A stretch of 64,000 nt of DNA. It comes from Mycolicibacterium peregrinum (GTDB taxonomy: Bacteria; Actinomycetota; Actinomycetes; Mycobacteriales; Mycobacteriaceae). This document shows, in pieces, positions 42,525 to 51,110 of the stretch (within the stretch, counting starts at the first letter, position 1; each line of letters opens with the position of its first letter). Made by a program: the position numbers and the translations under genes. The stretch is from the NCBI RefSeq assembly GCF_001665625.1, contig NZ_LZSY01000009.1:1-64000 (forward strand). Reading direction: 5' to 3'. The notes under the pieces were generated by a model, which searched no databases, was not told the origin of the DNA, and saw only the letters and a program-made list of their open reading frames with translations.

Positions 42525-44357
42525 TCAGCCGCCGGTGTGGCCGCCACCGGGTGCCGGCACCCATGGCAGGCCAGGGATCGTCGGATACGGGGCGGTCGGA
42601 CTCCACGGTGCGTGCGTGGTGGTGGGCGCCTGCGTGGTGGTCGGCGGTTGCGTGGTGGTGACGGGCGCTTCGGTGGTCGTCGGCGGCGCTTCCGTGGTCG
42701 TCGGCGGGGGCGGTGTCTCGGCGGGCGGCGGGTTTTCCGTCACCGGCGGCGCCTCGGGGGCCGGCTGCTCCACCGTCTGCGTCACGGTGTGCGGGGCCGG
42801 CGCCTCGCGGATGACGGTCTGCGGCGCCTGGTCATTGTCCGGTTGGTCGACCGGCGTTGCGGGCGCCTGCTCATCGGGGGCTGCGGTGCTCGACGTCACC
42901 GCCTTGGAGGTGGACGCCGGACGGGTGGGCTCGTCACTCCCCATGATGCTCACCAACACCGCGACAACGCCGACCAACACCGCGGCAGCGCCGGCACCCA
43001 GGATCACGGGCGGCCGCCGATACCAGGGCCGGGCTGCGATCTCGTCGCGTTCGGTCAGCTCCCGCTCACCGAACTCGAGTTGCGGTCGCGCCGTGGTCCG
43101 TCCGCCACCCGCAGCGTCCAAACCGGTATCGAAGTCGGCCCCGTAGTCGTCGCCGTACTCTTCGACCCGGTAGTCATCGACCGGCGCGACGTCGGGCACG
43201 TTCTCGGCGTCGGACCAGGCCAACGCCTGTGGCGCGGCGGGGGGTTCGGGCGCCACCAGGGCCGCTGCCTGCGTCGGCGGGGCCGCTGCCATGGAGGCCG
43301 GGGCCATGGCAGTCTTCCCGTCCTCCACGGTGCCGCGCACCGCGATGAGACCACCGCCGATGGCCGGGGTCAGCTCCGGCTGGGCCGCCGTGATGACCGG
43401 TATGCGGAGATGTTCGGACAGCGTCGTCGTGATCGCCGGGATCCGGGCGCCGCCGCCCGTGGACGCCACCGCGACGAGTTCGCCCGGGCGCAGCCCGGTG
43501 CGTTCAATCGCACCCTGCAGGACCGACATGAACTCACGCAGGGGTTGGGCGATCACGTCATCGAGTTCGTTGCGGTTCAGCCGCACGTCGCTGCGATGGC
43601 CCGGGAGTTCGGCGACCAGTGCCGTGACGGATTCGGTGGACAGGCGCTCCTTGGCCCTTCGGCATTCGGCGCGCAGGCGGCCCAGGGATCCGATGGCCGA
43701 TGTGCTGGCCAGGTCGATCGTTCCGGCCGCAGACAGGTCGTTCACCACGTGGGTGAGCAGTCCCTGGTCGATCAGGTCGCCGGACAGGTCGGGGTGCCGG
43801 ATCGTCGGTGCGATCGGCTGAAAGCCGCGGTCGGCGTCGGCGAGGGTGATGCTGGTGCCGCTGCCCCCGAAGTCGCACACCGCGATCACACCGCGCGTGG
43901 GCACCCCGGGGTTGTCCTGCAGTGCGACCAGCGCCGCCTTCGCGTCGGGCACCAGGACCGGATCTCCGAAGCCGCCGATGGCGGCCAGTTCGGCACGCAG
44001 CGCCTCGACCTGGTTGGCCCGCCAATGCGCGGGGTGGGTGACCGCGATCGGATCGGCCGGCGGGCGTCCTCCGGTCAGCGTGCGCAGCAGCGCCGCCAGG
44101 GCGTCTGCCAGCGCGGCCTCGCCCCGGTGTGACGAGCCGTCAGGGGCCAGCATCCCGACCGGGTCGCCCACCCGCTCGACGAAGTCGGTGAGAATCAGAC
44201 CGCGTTCGTTCAGGTTGGGGTTCTCGCTGGGTACCCCCACTTCGGGAGCCCGGTGAGGGAAGAGCGTCAGCACCGGCGACCGCGTCACCGCGGCGCGGCC
44301 CACCACTACCGCTGTGAGGTTCGTCGATCCGATCGACAACCCGATCCCGTCAGCCAT
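42525..44357 (-). CDS. Hsp70-like ATPase-domain membrane protein with Pro/Thr-rich tail
   Basis: A 610-residue protein resembling Rv2264c. Residues 1-350 are an actin/Hsp70-type nucleotide-binding domain (LSIGSTNLTAVVVGR, VCDFGGSGTSITLADAD, VAVASTGGGARIP). There is no substrate-binding domain. An acidic linker follows, then one transmembrane helix near residue 455 (VILGAGAAAVLVGVVAVLVS). The long Pro/Thr/Ala tail contains repeated TTT-APP and TTTQ units. The tail would be outside the membrane. The ATG at 44357 aligns with the domain start. The function is unknown; an ATP-switched envelope role is inference. Confidence 0.82.
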   Translation of the reverse strand: MADGIGLSIGSTNLTAVVVGRAAVTRSPVLTLFPHRAPEVGVPSENPNLNERGLILTDFVERVGDPVGMLAPDGSSHRGEAALADALAALLRTLTGGRPPADPIAVTHPAHWRANQVEALRAELAAIGGFGDPVLVPDAKAALVALQDNPGVPTRGVIAVCDFGGSGTSITLADADRGFQPIAPTIRHPDLSGDLIDQGLLTHVVNDLSAAGTIDLASTSAIGSLGRLRAECRRAKERLSTESVTALVAELPGHRSDVRLNRNELDDVIAQPLREFMSVLQGAIERTGLRPGELVAVASTGGGARIPAITTTLSEHLRIPVITAAQPELTPAIGGGLIAVRGTVEDGKTAMAPASMAAAPPTQAAALVAPEPPAAPQALAWSDAENVPDVAPVDDYRVEEYGDDYGADFDTGLDAAGGGRTTARPQLEFGERELTERDEIAARPWYRRPPVILGAGAAAVLVGVVAVLVSIMGSDEPTRPASTSKAVTSSTAAPDEQAPATPVDQPDNDQAPQTVIREAPAPHTVTQTVEQPAPEAPPVTENPPPAETPPPPTTTEAPPTTTEAPVTTTQPPTTTQAPTTTHAPWSPTAPYPTIPGLPWVPAPGGGHTGG

Positions 44358-44420
44358 GTCACCCCGTTTCGAGAAGGACCCTATCCGGTATTCCATCTCG
44401 TTTGACGCGGCGGGCGTTAC

Positions 44421-45503
44421 CTAGCGAATGGTGCCGAACCCTGGAATCAGAGGTAGATCCAGTGGCGTCACCCATCCGGGCAAATGTTCATTTACCGCAG
44501 GCACGGCATTGAGCGCGCGCAGCCCGGTGGCCAGGCAGCCCGCGGCAGCGGCATCGCGACCGGAGCCGTCGGTAAACCGGAACGCCGTCTCCTGGGAGAT
44601 GCTCGGGGTGCCCTCGATGTCGACGCGGTAGACGTCGTTGTCGTTTCCGGATGGCCAGTCCGGCGCGGCGTCCAGGCCGATCCGGTTGACATGTTCGAGC
44701 TGGATCCGGGTCTCGCCGCGGTACACGCCGTTGATCGTGAACCGCACTGCGGCGACGTTGCCGGCCGGGATGATGCCCTTGGCGGACTTGCGTTCGTCGG
44801 GGGTGATCCACTTGTCCCACGTGGTGGTGATCTCGTCGAGTTCGATCCCCGCGGCGTGCGCGATCATCGGAACCGTTGCGCCCCACGCGAAGATGAGGAT
44901 GTCCGGAGTTTCGAGCAGCGCCCGCTTCTCCGGCGGTCTGCCGATGCCCATCTCGAATTCGTAGTCGCCGGTGTAGTTGGTGTAGTCGAGCAGTTCCGAG
45001 GCCCGCACCTGGCGTACCTCCGAACACAGGCCCATCAGGGTCATCGGGAACAGGTCGTTGGCGAAGCCGGGATCGATTCCGGTGGTGAAGCACGACGCCC
45101 CGCCTGCCTCGCACGCCTCGGTGATGGGCTCGATCCAGTTGGGCGGGTTGAGATGCATCTTGGGCCACACCCACGGCGTCATCGCGGTGGAGCAGACATC
45201 GATACCGGCCCGCAGGAACCGGGTGATGACGTCGATGTTGACGTCGGCGTGGGCCGCGGTGGGACCGTAGTGCACCAGCGCATCTGGCTTCAGCGCGATC
45301 AGCGCGTCGATGTCGTCGGTGGCGCTGACGCCGACCGGAGCGCCCAGACCACAGATCTCGCCGACATCGCGGCCCACCTTCTCCGGATTGCTGACACCGA
45401 CGCCAACCAGCTCGAACAGCGGATGCCGCATGATCTCGGCAATCACCATGCTGCCCACAAAACCGGTGCCCCAGACCACAACTCGTTTCGTCACGGCGTT
45501 CAC
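44421..45503 (-). CDS. NAD(P)-dependent reductase, dihydrodipicolinate-reductase-like
   Basis: A 360-residue oxidoreductase with an N-terminal Rossmann fold (VVVWGTGFVGSMVIAEIMRH). A DapB-like C-terminal domain includes ASCFTTGIDPGFANDLFPMT and LLDYTNYTGDYEFEM. It is longer than DapB and is not the lysine-pathway enzyme. Mycobacterial proteins with this annotation include native amine dehydrogenases, so reductive amination of ketones or aldehydes is one possibility. The GTG at 45503 is preferred since it precedes the fold directly. It diverges from an SDR gene with 161 bp between. Confidence 0.75.
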   Translation of the reverse strand: MNAVTKRVVVWGTGFVGSMVIAEIMRHPLFELVGVGVSNPEKVGRDVGEICGLGAPVGVSATDDIDALIALKPDALVHYGPTAAHADVNIDVITRFLRAGIDVCSTAMTPWVWPKMHLNPPNWIEPITEACEAGGASCFTTGIDPGFANDLFPMTLMGLCSEVRQVRASELLDYTNYTGDYEFEMGIGRPPEKRALLETPDILIFAWGATVPMIAHAAGIELDEITTTWDKWITPDERKSAKGIIPAGNVAAVRFTINGVYRGETRIQLEHVNRIGLDAAPDWPSGNDNDVYRVDIEGTPSISQETAFRFTDGSGRDAAAAGCLATGLRALNAVPAVNEHLPGWVTPLDLPLIPGFGTIR

Positions 45504-45617
45504 CTTAGGTGTACTACCTACCTCCCCGTGGCGGTTCCGGCCAGCCCGTCGACAGATGTGCGCGCCGTGATACCAGTCACACCGGGCATCGATGTCGCCC
45601 GGCCGCATGTCCTTAGT

Positions 45618-45629
45618 AATCGATCGGTT
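45618..45629. promoter_or_regulatory. Operator-like site in front of first SDR paralogue
   Basis: AATCGATCGGTT within GTAATCGATCGGTTCGAAC matches the site at 47025-47036 at nearly every position and is itself near-palindromic. Control by the intervening TetR is inferred. Confidence 0.55.
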
Positions 45630-45664
45630 CGAACAGCTTCGAACTCACGACGAGAGGGACTCCG

Positions 45665-46411
45665 ATGAGCACAAACACACTGGCCGGACGACGCGCACTG
45701 GTGACCGGCGGATCCCGTGGAATCGGCGCGGGAATCGTGCGACGGCTCGCCGCCGACGGTGCCGCGGTGGCCTTCACCTACGGGGCCTCAGCCGCCGAGG
45801 CCGACAAACTGGTCGGCGAGTTGAGTGCGGACGGCGCGAAGGTCGTCGCGATCCAGGCCGACAGCGCCGATCCGGCGCAGGTGTCCAGTGCCGTCGAGGA
45901 GGCGGTGGGTGCGCTCGGCGGATTGGACGTATTGGTCAACAACGCCGGAACCGCGTACATGGCACCGATCGAGGAGTTTCCGCAGGAGCAGTTCGACCGG
46001 CTGGTCGCCATCAATATCGGTGGGGTGTACTCGGCCATCCGCAGTGCGGTCAGCCACCTCGGTGAGGGATCGCGGATCATCAACATCGGCAGCATCAACG
46101 CCGACCGGGTCCCCACCGGCGGCACCGCGGTGTATGCGATGACCAAGGGTGCGGTGTCCTCGCTGACCCGCGCACTGGCCCGCGATCTCGGACCCCGGGG
46201 TATCACCGTGAACAATGTGCAACCCGGTCCGATCGCGACCGATCTGAATCCCGACGAAGGTGAATTCGCCGATGTCGTAAGGCAAACCACCGCGCTGGGC
46301 CGCTACGGGCACACCAGCGACATCGCCGCCGTGGTGAGCTTCCTGGCCGGCCCGGAGTCGGGCTACGTCACCGGGGCGAACTGGAACGTCGACGGCGGCT
46401 TCACCGCCTAG
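45665..46411 (+). CDS. SDR family oxidoreductase (paralogue A)
   Basis: A 248-residue classical SDR: TGGSRGIG cofactor loop, NNAG, Ser in NIGSINADR, Tyr/Lys in YAMTK and the ending GYVTGANWNVDGGF. It closely resembles the SDR at 47.1 kb (roughly 80% identical by eye), so the two arose by duplication. The substrate is unknown; FabG-like and quinone or aldehyde reductases share these motifs. A GAGAGGGAC Shine-Dalgarno precedes the ATG. The last 11 bases overlap the convergent TetR gene. Confidence 0.9.
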   Translation: MSTNTLAGRRALVTGGSRGIGAGIVRRLAADGAAVAFTYGASAAEADKLVGELSADGAKVVAIQADSADPAQVSSAVEEAVGALGGLDVLVNNAGTAYMAPIEEFPQEQFDRLVAINIGGVYSAIRSAVSHLGEGSRIINIGSINADRVPTGGTAVYAMTKGAVSSLTRALARDLGPRGITVNNVQPGPIATDLNPDEGEFADVVRQTTALGRYGHTSDIAAVVSFLAGPESGYVTGANWNVDGGFTA

Positions 46412-46949
46412 GCCAGCCGGCCAACGCCAGGTCGGCCACCGCATGTAGCTCGGCCCGGGTTGCCCCGCTCCTGGCCTGTACTGAAATCCCTTGGCAGACT
46501 GCGGCAATCCAACGAGCGAGTGACAGTGTGTCCACATCGGACAGCTCGCCCGCTGCCACGGCGTCATCGAATCGACGCGCGAGCTCGTGAACGGCGGCGT
46601 CACGAAACTCGGCCAGCCCGGCGGCATTTCCCACCAGCAGGCAGCCATGGGGATCACCAGAGGTGGCGTCTGCGGCACCGTGCACCATGGCCTCGGCGAC
46701 TTCATGCGCGGTGTGCCGGGTGAGCGCCTCGGCCACATAGCCACCCGGGCCCGCGATGTAGCGCCGCTTGGCCCGTTCGAAGAGCTCTTCCTTGGAGCCG
46801 AACTCGGCGTAGATGCCCCGCCGGTTCACGCCCGTCGCGGCGGTCAGATCGCTGATCGACACTCCCTCGAAGCCACGGTCCCAGAACAGCTTCATCGCGA
46901 TGTCCTCGACCTGATCGGAGTCGAACTCCCGGGGCCGCCCTACCGCCAT
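46401..46949 (-). CDS. TetR family regulator between the SDR paralogues
   Basis: A 182-residue TetR repressor. It starts with the common GRPREF motif. The helix-turn-helix is at about residues 14-58 (EDIAMKLFWDRGFEGVSISD, LTAATGVNRRGIYAEFG). The C-terminal domain has CLLVGNAAGL, typical of the subgroup that senses electrophiles or aldehydes and controls reductases. The ATG at 46949 follows a weak AAAGGTGAG; a GTG three bases upstream is possible. It diverges from the second SDR and overlaps the first at its 3' end. Confidence 0.9.
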   Translation of the reverse strand: MAVGRPREFDSDQVEDIAMKLFWDRGFEGVSISDLTAATGVNRRGIYAEFGSKEELFERAKRRYIAGPGGYVAEALTRHTAHEVAEAMVHGAADATSGDPHGCLLVGNAAGLAEFRDAAVHELARRFDDAVAAGELSDVDTLSLARWIAAVCQGISVQARSGATRAELHAVADLALAGWPRR

Positions 46950-47024
46950 CACTCACCTTTCGTGTTCCCGGTCACACCGGGAAAACATCCTCTCGACAAT
47001 TGGCTTGAACTCAGCATACTTTGT

Positions 47025-47036
47025 AACCGATTGGTT
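47025..47036. promoter_or_regulatory. Operator-like site between TetR and second SDR paralogue
   Basis: AACCGATTGGTT within GTAACCGATTGGTTCGTAAC is near-palindromic and matches the site at 45618-45629. It lies in the 113-bp divergent TetR/SDR gap beside a TACTTT -10-like hexamer (47017-47022). Confidence 0.6.
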
Positions 47037-47062
47037 CGTAACAAGCCCGGGAGGACACCGAG

Positions 47063-47818
47063 ATGACGGAAATGAGCGCAGCACCCCTGGCCGGACGGCG
47101 GGCCCTGGTAACCGGCGGGTCCCGCGGCATCGGCGCAGACATCGTGCGGCGGCTCGCCGCCGACGGCGCCGCAGTGGCCTTCACCTACGGGGCCTCTGCC
47201 AACGAGGCCGACAAACTGGTCGCCGAGGTGAGCGCGACCGGCGCGAAGGTCGTCGCCATCCAGGCCGACGCTGCCGTCCCGACACAGGTAGCCTCCGCGG
47301 TCCAACAGACCGTCGAGACACTCGGCGGCCTCGACATCCTCGTCAACAATGCCGGCACCGCCTACCTCGCACCGATCGGCGACTTCCCGCAGGAACAGTT
47401 CGACCGGGTCGTCGCCGTCAACATCGGCGGCGTGTACTCCGCCATCCGCAGCGCGGTCGGCCACCTCGGCGAAGGATCTCGAATCATCAACATCGGCAGC
47501 ATCAACGCCGATCGGGTTCCGGAACCCGGCCTGTCGATCTATGCGATGACCAAGGGCGCGGTGGCGTCGCTGACTCGCGGACTGGCGCGTGAACTCGGAC
47601 CGCGCGGAATCACGGTCAACAACGTGCAGCCCGGCCCGATCGACACCGACATGAACCCGGCCGAAGGCGAATCCGCAGAGGAGAGAAAGCGGGTCGGCGT
47701 CCTCGGGCGCTACGGGACCACCAGCGACGTCGCGGCCATCGTGAGCTTCCTGGCCGGCCCGGAGTCGGGCTACGTCACCGGCGCGAACTGGAACGTCGAC
47801 GGCGGCTACACCGCCTGA
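47063..47818 (+). CDS. SDR family oxidoreductase (paralogue B)
   Basis: A 251-residue classical SDR, nearly a copy of the one at 45.7 kb: TGGSRGIGADIVRRLAADGA, NNAGTAYLAPI, YAMTKGAV and GYVTGANWNVDGGY. The main differences lie in the N-terminal residues and in the 195-215 substrate loop (NPAEGESAEERKRVG against NPDEGEFADVVRQTT), so specificity may have diverged. GGGAGGA lies 6 bases before the ATG. It converges on the DUF4185 gene with a 4-bp gap. Confidence 0.9.
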   Translation: MTEMSAAPLAGRRALVTGGSRGIGADIVRRLAADGAAVAFTYGASANEADKLVAEVSATGAKVVAIQADAAVPTQVASAVQQTVETLGGLDILVNNAGTAYLAPIGDFPQEQFDRVVAVNIGGVYSAIRSAVGHLGEGSRIINIGSINADRVPEPGLSIYAMTKGAVASLTRGLARELGPRGITVNNVQPGPIDTDMNPAEGESAEERKRVGVLGRYGTTSDVAAIVSFLAGPESGYVTGANWNVDGGYTA

Positions 47819-47822
47819 TCGC

Positions 47823-48902
47823 TCACAGGTTGATCGGGTCGGGCCGTTGCGGTTTCCTGGATGTGTCCTTCAGCGTAGACTTGAATTGCATTGCGCGGTA
47901 TGGCCATCCGGTGTCGGTGCGCCACTGCGAGACCACCAGCCCGACACCGCCGGTGACGCCGAAGCGCGAGCCCGGCAGCAGGTAGCCGCCGTACAGCTGG
48001 GCAACCTTGCTGTCCGCCTGGTCCTCGGCGTCCCACGACGATCCGGTGATCGGTGTCTGAACCGGGGTGGTGTACATGTTGGCCACTGGCGAGGACACCA
48101 CCCGGTAGCCCAACGCATATGAGGACGCCAGGAATCCGCCGAGGACCCATCGACCGGGGGCGGTGCGGCGAAAGGTCAGCTCACCCCAGTGCTCGTCGGG
48201 TGGGGTGATCGGGGTGGCCTGGGTTCCCCACTGCCAGCGCCCGTTGACGAACCCCCAGCTGGAGTACTGCGACCGCCGGCCGATCTGGTCGGGCCGCACC
48301 CGCATCAGGATGATGCCCTTGTCGCGCTGAAATCCGGTCGCCACCACGTATACCCAACCGTCGTGGGGGTCGAAGTCCCAGGACCAGCATTGCGCGTGAC
48401 CGTCGTGCAGATCTGCCGGGAACTTCGCCTGCTCGCCCATATGGGTCCAGGACACCCCGCTGTCGTCAGAGCGCCAGATCTCGGTCCAGATGACCGTGCC
48501 GAAGCCATGGTTGACGATCGCGTGCAGATACAACGAGTCGCCGACGCGCAGCAGATCCGACGGGATCACGGTGCTGATGCCGCCGCGCCGCCATCCGGAT
48601 GCCTCGTCGTCATGGAGGTAATCCCACAGTTGCCGCGCATAGGCGGGGTCAGGTCCACCGGCGGTTTCGTAGACGATCTCGTGGTTGGCGTCGCCGGTGC
48701 CGATCAGTACCACCGGTGAACGCCAGTCGCCCTGCCCGACGCGGCTGCCGGAGAACGTGTCACCGAACACCGACACCAACTTGCCGTTGGGGGCGATGAT
48801 CGACGCGCCGAGATCGGTGGCGGTGACCCCGAACCGGTCGGTGCGTCCCGGCCCGGTGATGTCGACGACCTTGCCGTCGATCAACGGGACGGCACCGCTC
48901 AC
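47823..48902 (-). CDS. DUF4185 protein (GH183-type arabinanase fold)
   Basis: A 359-residue DUF4185 protein. It shares with the larger homologue at 15.2 kb the motifs TDLGASI, SVFGDTFSGSRVGQGDWRSP and the later WTEIWRSDDSGVSWTHMG. DUF4185 founded GH183, endo-D-arabinanases of mycobacteria; the conserved Asp residues in TDLG, FGDT and GDW are candidates for the acid residues. The GTG at 48902 overlaps the stop of the upstream secreted-protein gene (GTGA); GTG 48908 is an alternative. No signal peptide is present from these starts, so either it is cytosolic or export depends on its coupled partner. Confidence 0.82.
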   Translation of the reverse strand: MSGAVPLIDGKVVDITGPGRTDRFGVTATDLGASIIAPNGKLVSVFGDTFSGSRVGQGDWRSPVVLIGTGDANHEIVYETAGGPDPAYARQLWDYLHDDEASGWRRGGISTVIPSDLLRVGDSLYLHAIVNHGFGTVIWTEIWRSDDSGVSWTHMGEQAKFPADLHDGHAQCWSWDFDPHDGWVYVVATGFQRDKGIILMRVRPDQIGRRSQYSSWGFVNGRWQWGTQATPITPPDEHWGELTFRRTAPGRWVLGGFLASSYALGYRVVSSPVANMYTTPVQTPITGSSWDAEDQADSKVAQLYGGYLLPGSRFGVTGGVGLVVSQWRTDTGWPYRAMQFKSTLKDTSRKPQRPDPINL

Positions 48903-49438
48903 ATGCACAAGCGCAGGCCCCAGGTCTGACAATTCAGCGGATAGGTGTCGACCGGAATCTGCAGCGGCCGGTCGTACTTCAAGCTGAACGGAAAGGTGTG
49001 GATCGCCGGCGCCAACGTGCCGCCACAGGCTTCGTTGTTCGCGACGCTGCGGGTGCCGGTGAGTGCGATGTCGTCGAATTTGTAGGTCTCGTTGGTCGGC
49101 GCCCAACTGCCATCCGAGCACTTGATGCCCTCGAGCACCGCAGTTGAATAGACCCACTGTCCGCCCGTCAGCCGGGCATCGCCGCCCTTGGTGCCGCGGG
49201 TGGTTTCCACGTGCAGTCGGCACGCCACCGCCAACTCCAGCGGCTCGCGCAGATCACCGACGGTCGGGACACAGGACGGCCAGACCGACCAGGACTCGTG
49301 CGCGATGCCCTCCTGCGTGTAGTTGTAGATGCCCTGCATGAGCGGCTCGGCCTGTGCAGGAGCTGCAACCCCCAGGCTGAGTCCGATTCCCAGGGTCGAC
49401 ATCAGGGCGGTCGCGGCCGCCGTGCGCTTGAAGGTCAC
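48899..49438 (-). CDS. Small secreted protein coupled to DUF4185 gene
   Basis: A 179-residue exported protein. The signal peptide is at about residues 1-30 (ATALMSTLGIGLSLGVAAPA, cleavage AQA-EP). The mature part has six cysteines (PSCVPT, ACRLHV, IKCSDG, EACGGT, LNCQTW, LRLCM), suggesting three disulfides. The start is GTG at 49438. Its stop overlaps the DUF4185 start. I do not recognise the family; its pairing with a GH183-type protein suggests a cell-wall role. Confidence 0.8.
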   Translation of the reverse strand: MTFKRTAAATALMSTLGIGLSLGVAAPAQAEPLMQGIYNYTQEGIAHESWSVWPSCVPTVGDLREPLELAVACRLHVETTRGTKGGDARLTGGQWVYSTAVLEGIKCSDGSWAPTNETYKFDDIALTGTRSVANNEACGGTLAPAIHTFPFSLKYDRPLQIPVDTYPLNCQTWGLRLCM

Positions 49439-49568
49439 AATGGGTGAGTATCGCAGTCTTCATCAGCGTCGTCACCGGTATGGGCCCATACGCGTCAATC
49501 TGGACCTGCCTGACGGCCCCAGCGGGTGAGCGCACTGGCGGATCGCCCGCGGTGATCCTGGAGAAATC

Positions 49569-51110
49569 GTGACCACACGACCAGCGGTGAGAACGTTGGC
49601 AGCAGTCCTGGCATTCGTGCTGGCCGCCTGTTCGATGGCCTGTTCCACCGGCAGCCGGGTGGACCTCGGCGACGAATCGGCGGGCAATCTCATCGCGGCC
49701 ATCGCGGGGGAACCCGATCAACTCGACCCGCACCGCACCAGTGCCTACTTCTCGTTCGAGGTGCTGGAGAACGTGTTCGACACGCTGGTCGAACCGGACG
49801 AGAACCTGCAGATGCGTCCCGCGCTCGCCCGGTCCTGGGATGTCAGCGACGACCAACTGGTCTGGATCTTTCACCTGCGCGATGGCGTCCGCTGGCACGA
49901 CGGCACCCCGCTGACCGCCGACGACGTGGTGTATTCGTACCGGCGCATCATCGACGAGCAGCTGACCAACGTCGACAAGTTCAGCGCCGTCAGCGGCGTC
50001 ACCGCGCTCGATCCCGCGACCGTCCGGATCACGGTCCGCCGGCCCACGCCGAATCTGCTGACCAATCTCGGCGGATTCAAGGGCATGGCGATCGTGCAGC
50101 GGGCCAATGTCGAGAGCGGCCAGATCGCAACCCATCCCGTCGGCACCGGTCCGTTCTCGTTCGCCGGACGCCGCAGCGGTGACTCCATCACCCTGAAGGC
50201 CAACCCGCACTACTGGGGCGGCCCTCCCCCGATTTCGGGGGTGACGTTCCGGTTCATCTCCGAGCCGACGACGGCCTTGTCGGCGTTGCAGGCCGGCGAG
50301 GTCGACTGGACGGATTCGGTACCGCCACAGCGCGTCGCCCAGCTGCGTGATGACGATTCGCTGACACTGGCCGTCACACCGGGCAACGACTACTGGTACC
50401 TCGCACTCAACGAGGCCCGCGCGCCGTGGAACGACCCGCGGGTGCGGCAGGCCATCGCATACGGCATCGACCGCGACGCGATCGCCACGGCCACCAGTTA
50501 TCGCACCGCCGCGACCAATCAACTGGCGATCCCGCAGGGCAGCCCGTGGTTCACCGATTACCACCGCTACCGCTACTCCGTCGAAGAAGCGCGAAAACTC
50601 CTCGCCGAAGCCGGTGCCGCGCCGCACGACCTGGACATGCTGGTGACCAGCGAGTACCCCGAGACGGTGACGGCAGCCCAGATCATCGCCGACAACCTTG
50701 CGCCCCTTGGCATCACGGTGAACATTCGCACCGTGGACTTCGCCACGTGGCTCGATGAACAGAACACCGGACACTTCGACATGTTGATGATGGGCTGGCT
50801 GGGAAACATCGACCCGGACGACTTCTATTACGCCCAGCACCACACGAACGGCACCAGCAACGCCCAGAAGTTCTCCGACCCCGAGGTCGACCGGCTACTG
50901 GACGCCGGCCGCACCGAAACCGATGTCTCCAAGCGAAAAGACCTCTACACCAAGGCCGCAACCCGGATCGCCGATGAGGCCAGCTACATCTACCTGTACA
51001 ACCCGTCGGTGATCCAGGCCTGGGCCAACAACCTGTCGGGGTATCAGGTGCGCCGCGACGGCGCCGTCCGGTTCCGCACTGCCGACCTGGATGGAGGTGA
51101 AACCCGGTGA
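49569..51110 (+). CDS. ABC transporter substrate-binding lipoprotein (peptide/Opp family 5)
   Basis: A 513-residue solute-binding protein of the oligopeptide/dipeptide/nickel class. The signal peptide has a good lipobox (VLAACS, Cys near residue 21; a second Cys follows). The family-5 motif NPHYWGG and the segment WIFHLRDGVRWHDGTPLTAD are clear, with RQAIAYGIDRDAI in the C-terminal lobe. The start is GTG at 49569. Its stop overlaps the first permease (GTGA). It anchors outside the membrane and delivers a peptide or similar ligand. M. tuberculosis has the related Dpp and Opp systems. Confidence 0.93.
   Translation: MTTRPAVRTLAAVLAFVLAACSMACSTGSRVDLGDESAGNLIAAIAGEPDQLDPHRTSAYFSFEVLENVFDTLVEPDENLQMRPALARSWDVSDDQLVWIFHLRDGVRWHDGTPLTADDVVYSYRRIIDEQLTNVDKFSAVSGVTALDPATVRITVRRPTPNLLTNLGGFKGMAIVQRANVESGQIATHPVGTGPFSFAGRRSGDSITLKANPHYWGGPPPISGVTFRFISEPTTALSALQAGEVDWTDSVPPQRVAQLRDDDSLTLAVTPGNDYWYLALNEARAPWNDPRVRQAIAYGIDRDAIATATSYRTAATNQLAIPQGSPWFTDYHRYRYSVEEARKLLAEAGAAPHDLDMLVTSEYPETVTAAQIIADNLAPLGITVNIRTVDFATWLDEQNTGHFDMLMMGWLGNIDPDDFYYAQHHTNGTSNAQKFSDPEVDRLLDAGRTETDVSKRKDLYTKAATRIADEASYIYLYNPSVIQAWANNLSGYQVRRDGAVRFRTADLDGGETR

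Noticed and set aside
42537..44132. 531-codon plus-strand frame over the Hsp70-like gene
   Set aside because: Its product is a Gly/Arg-rich mirror of the minus-strand gene with no recognisable motif; high GC explains its length.
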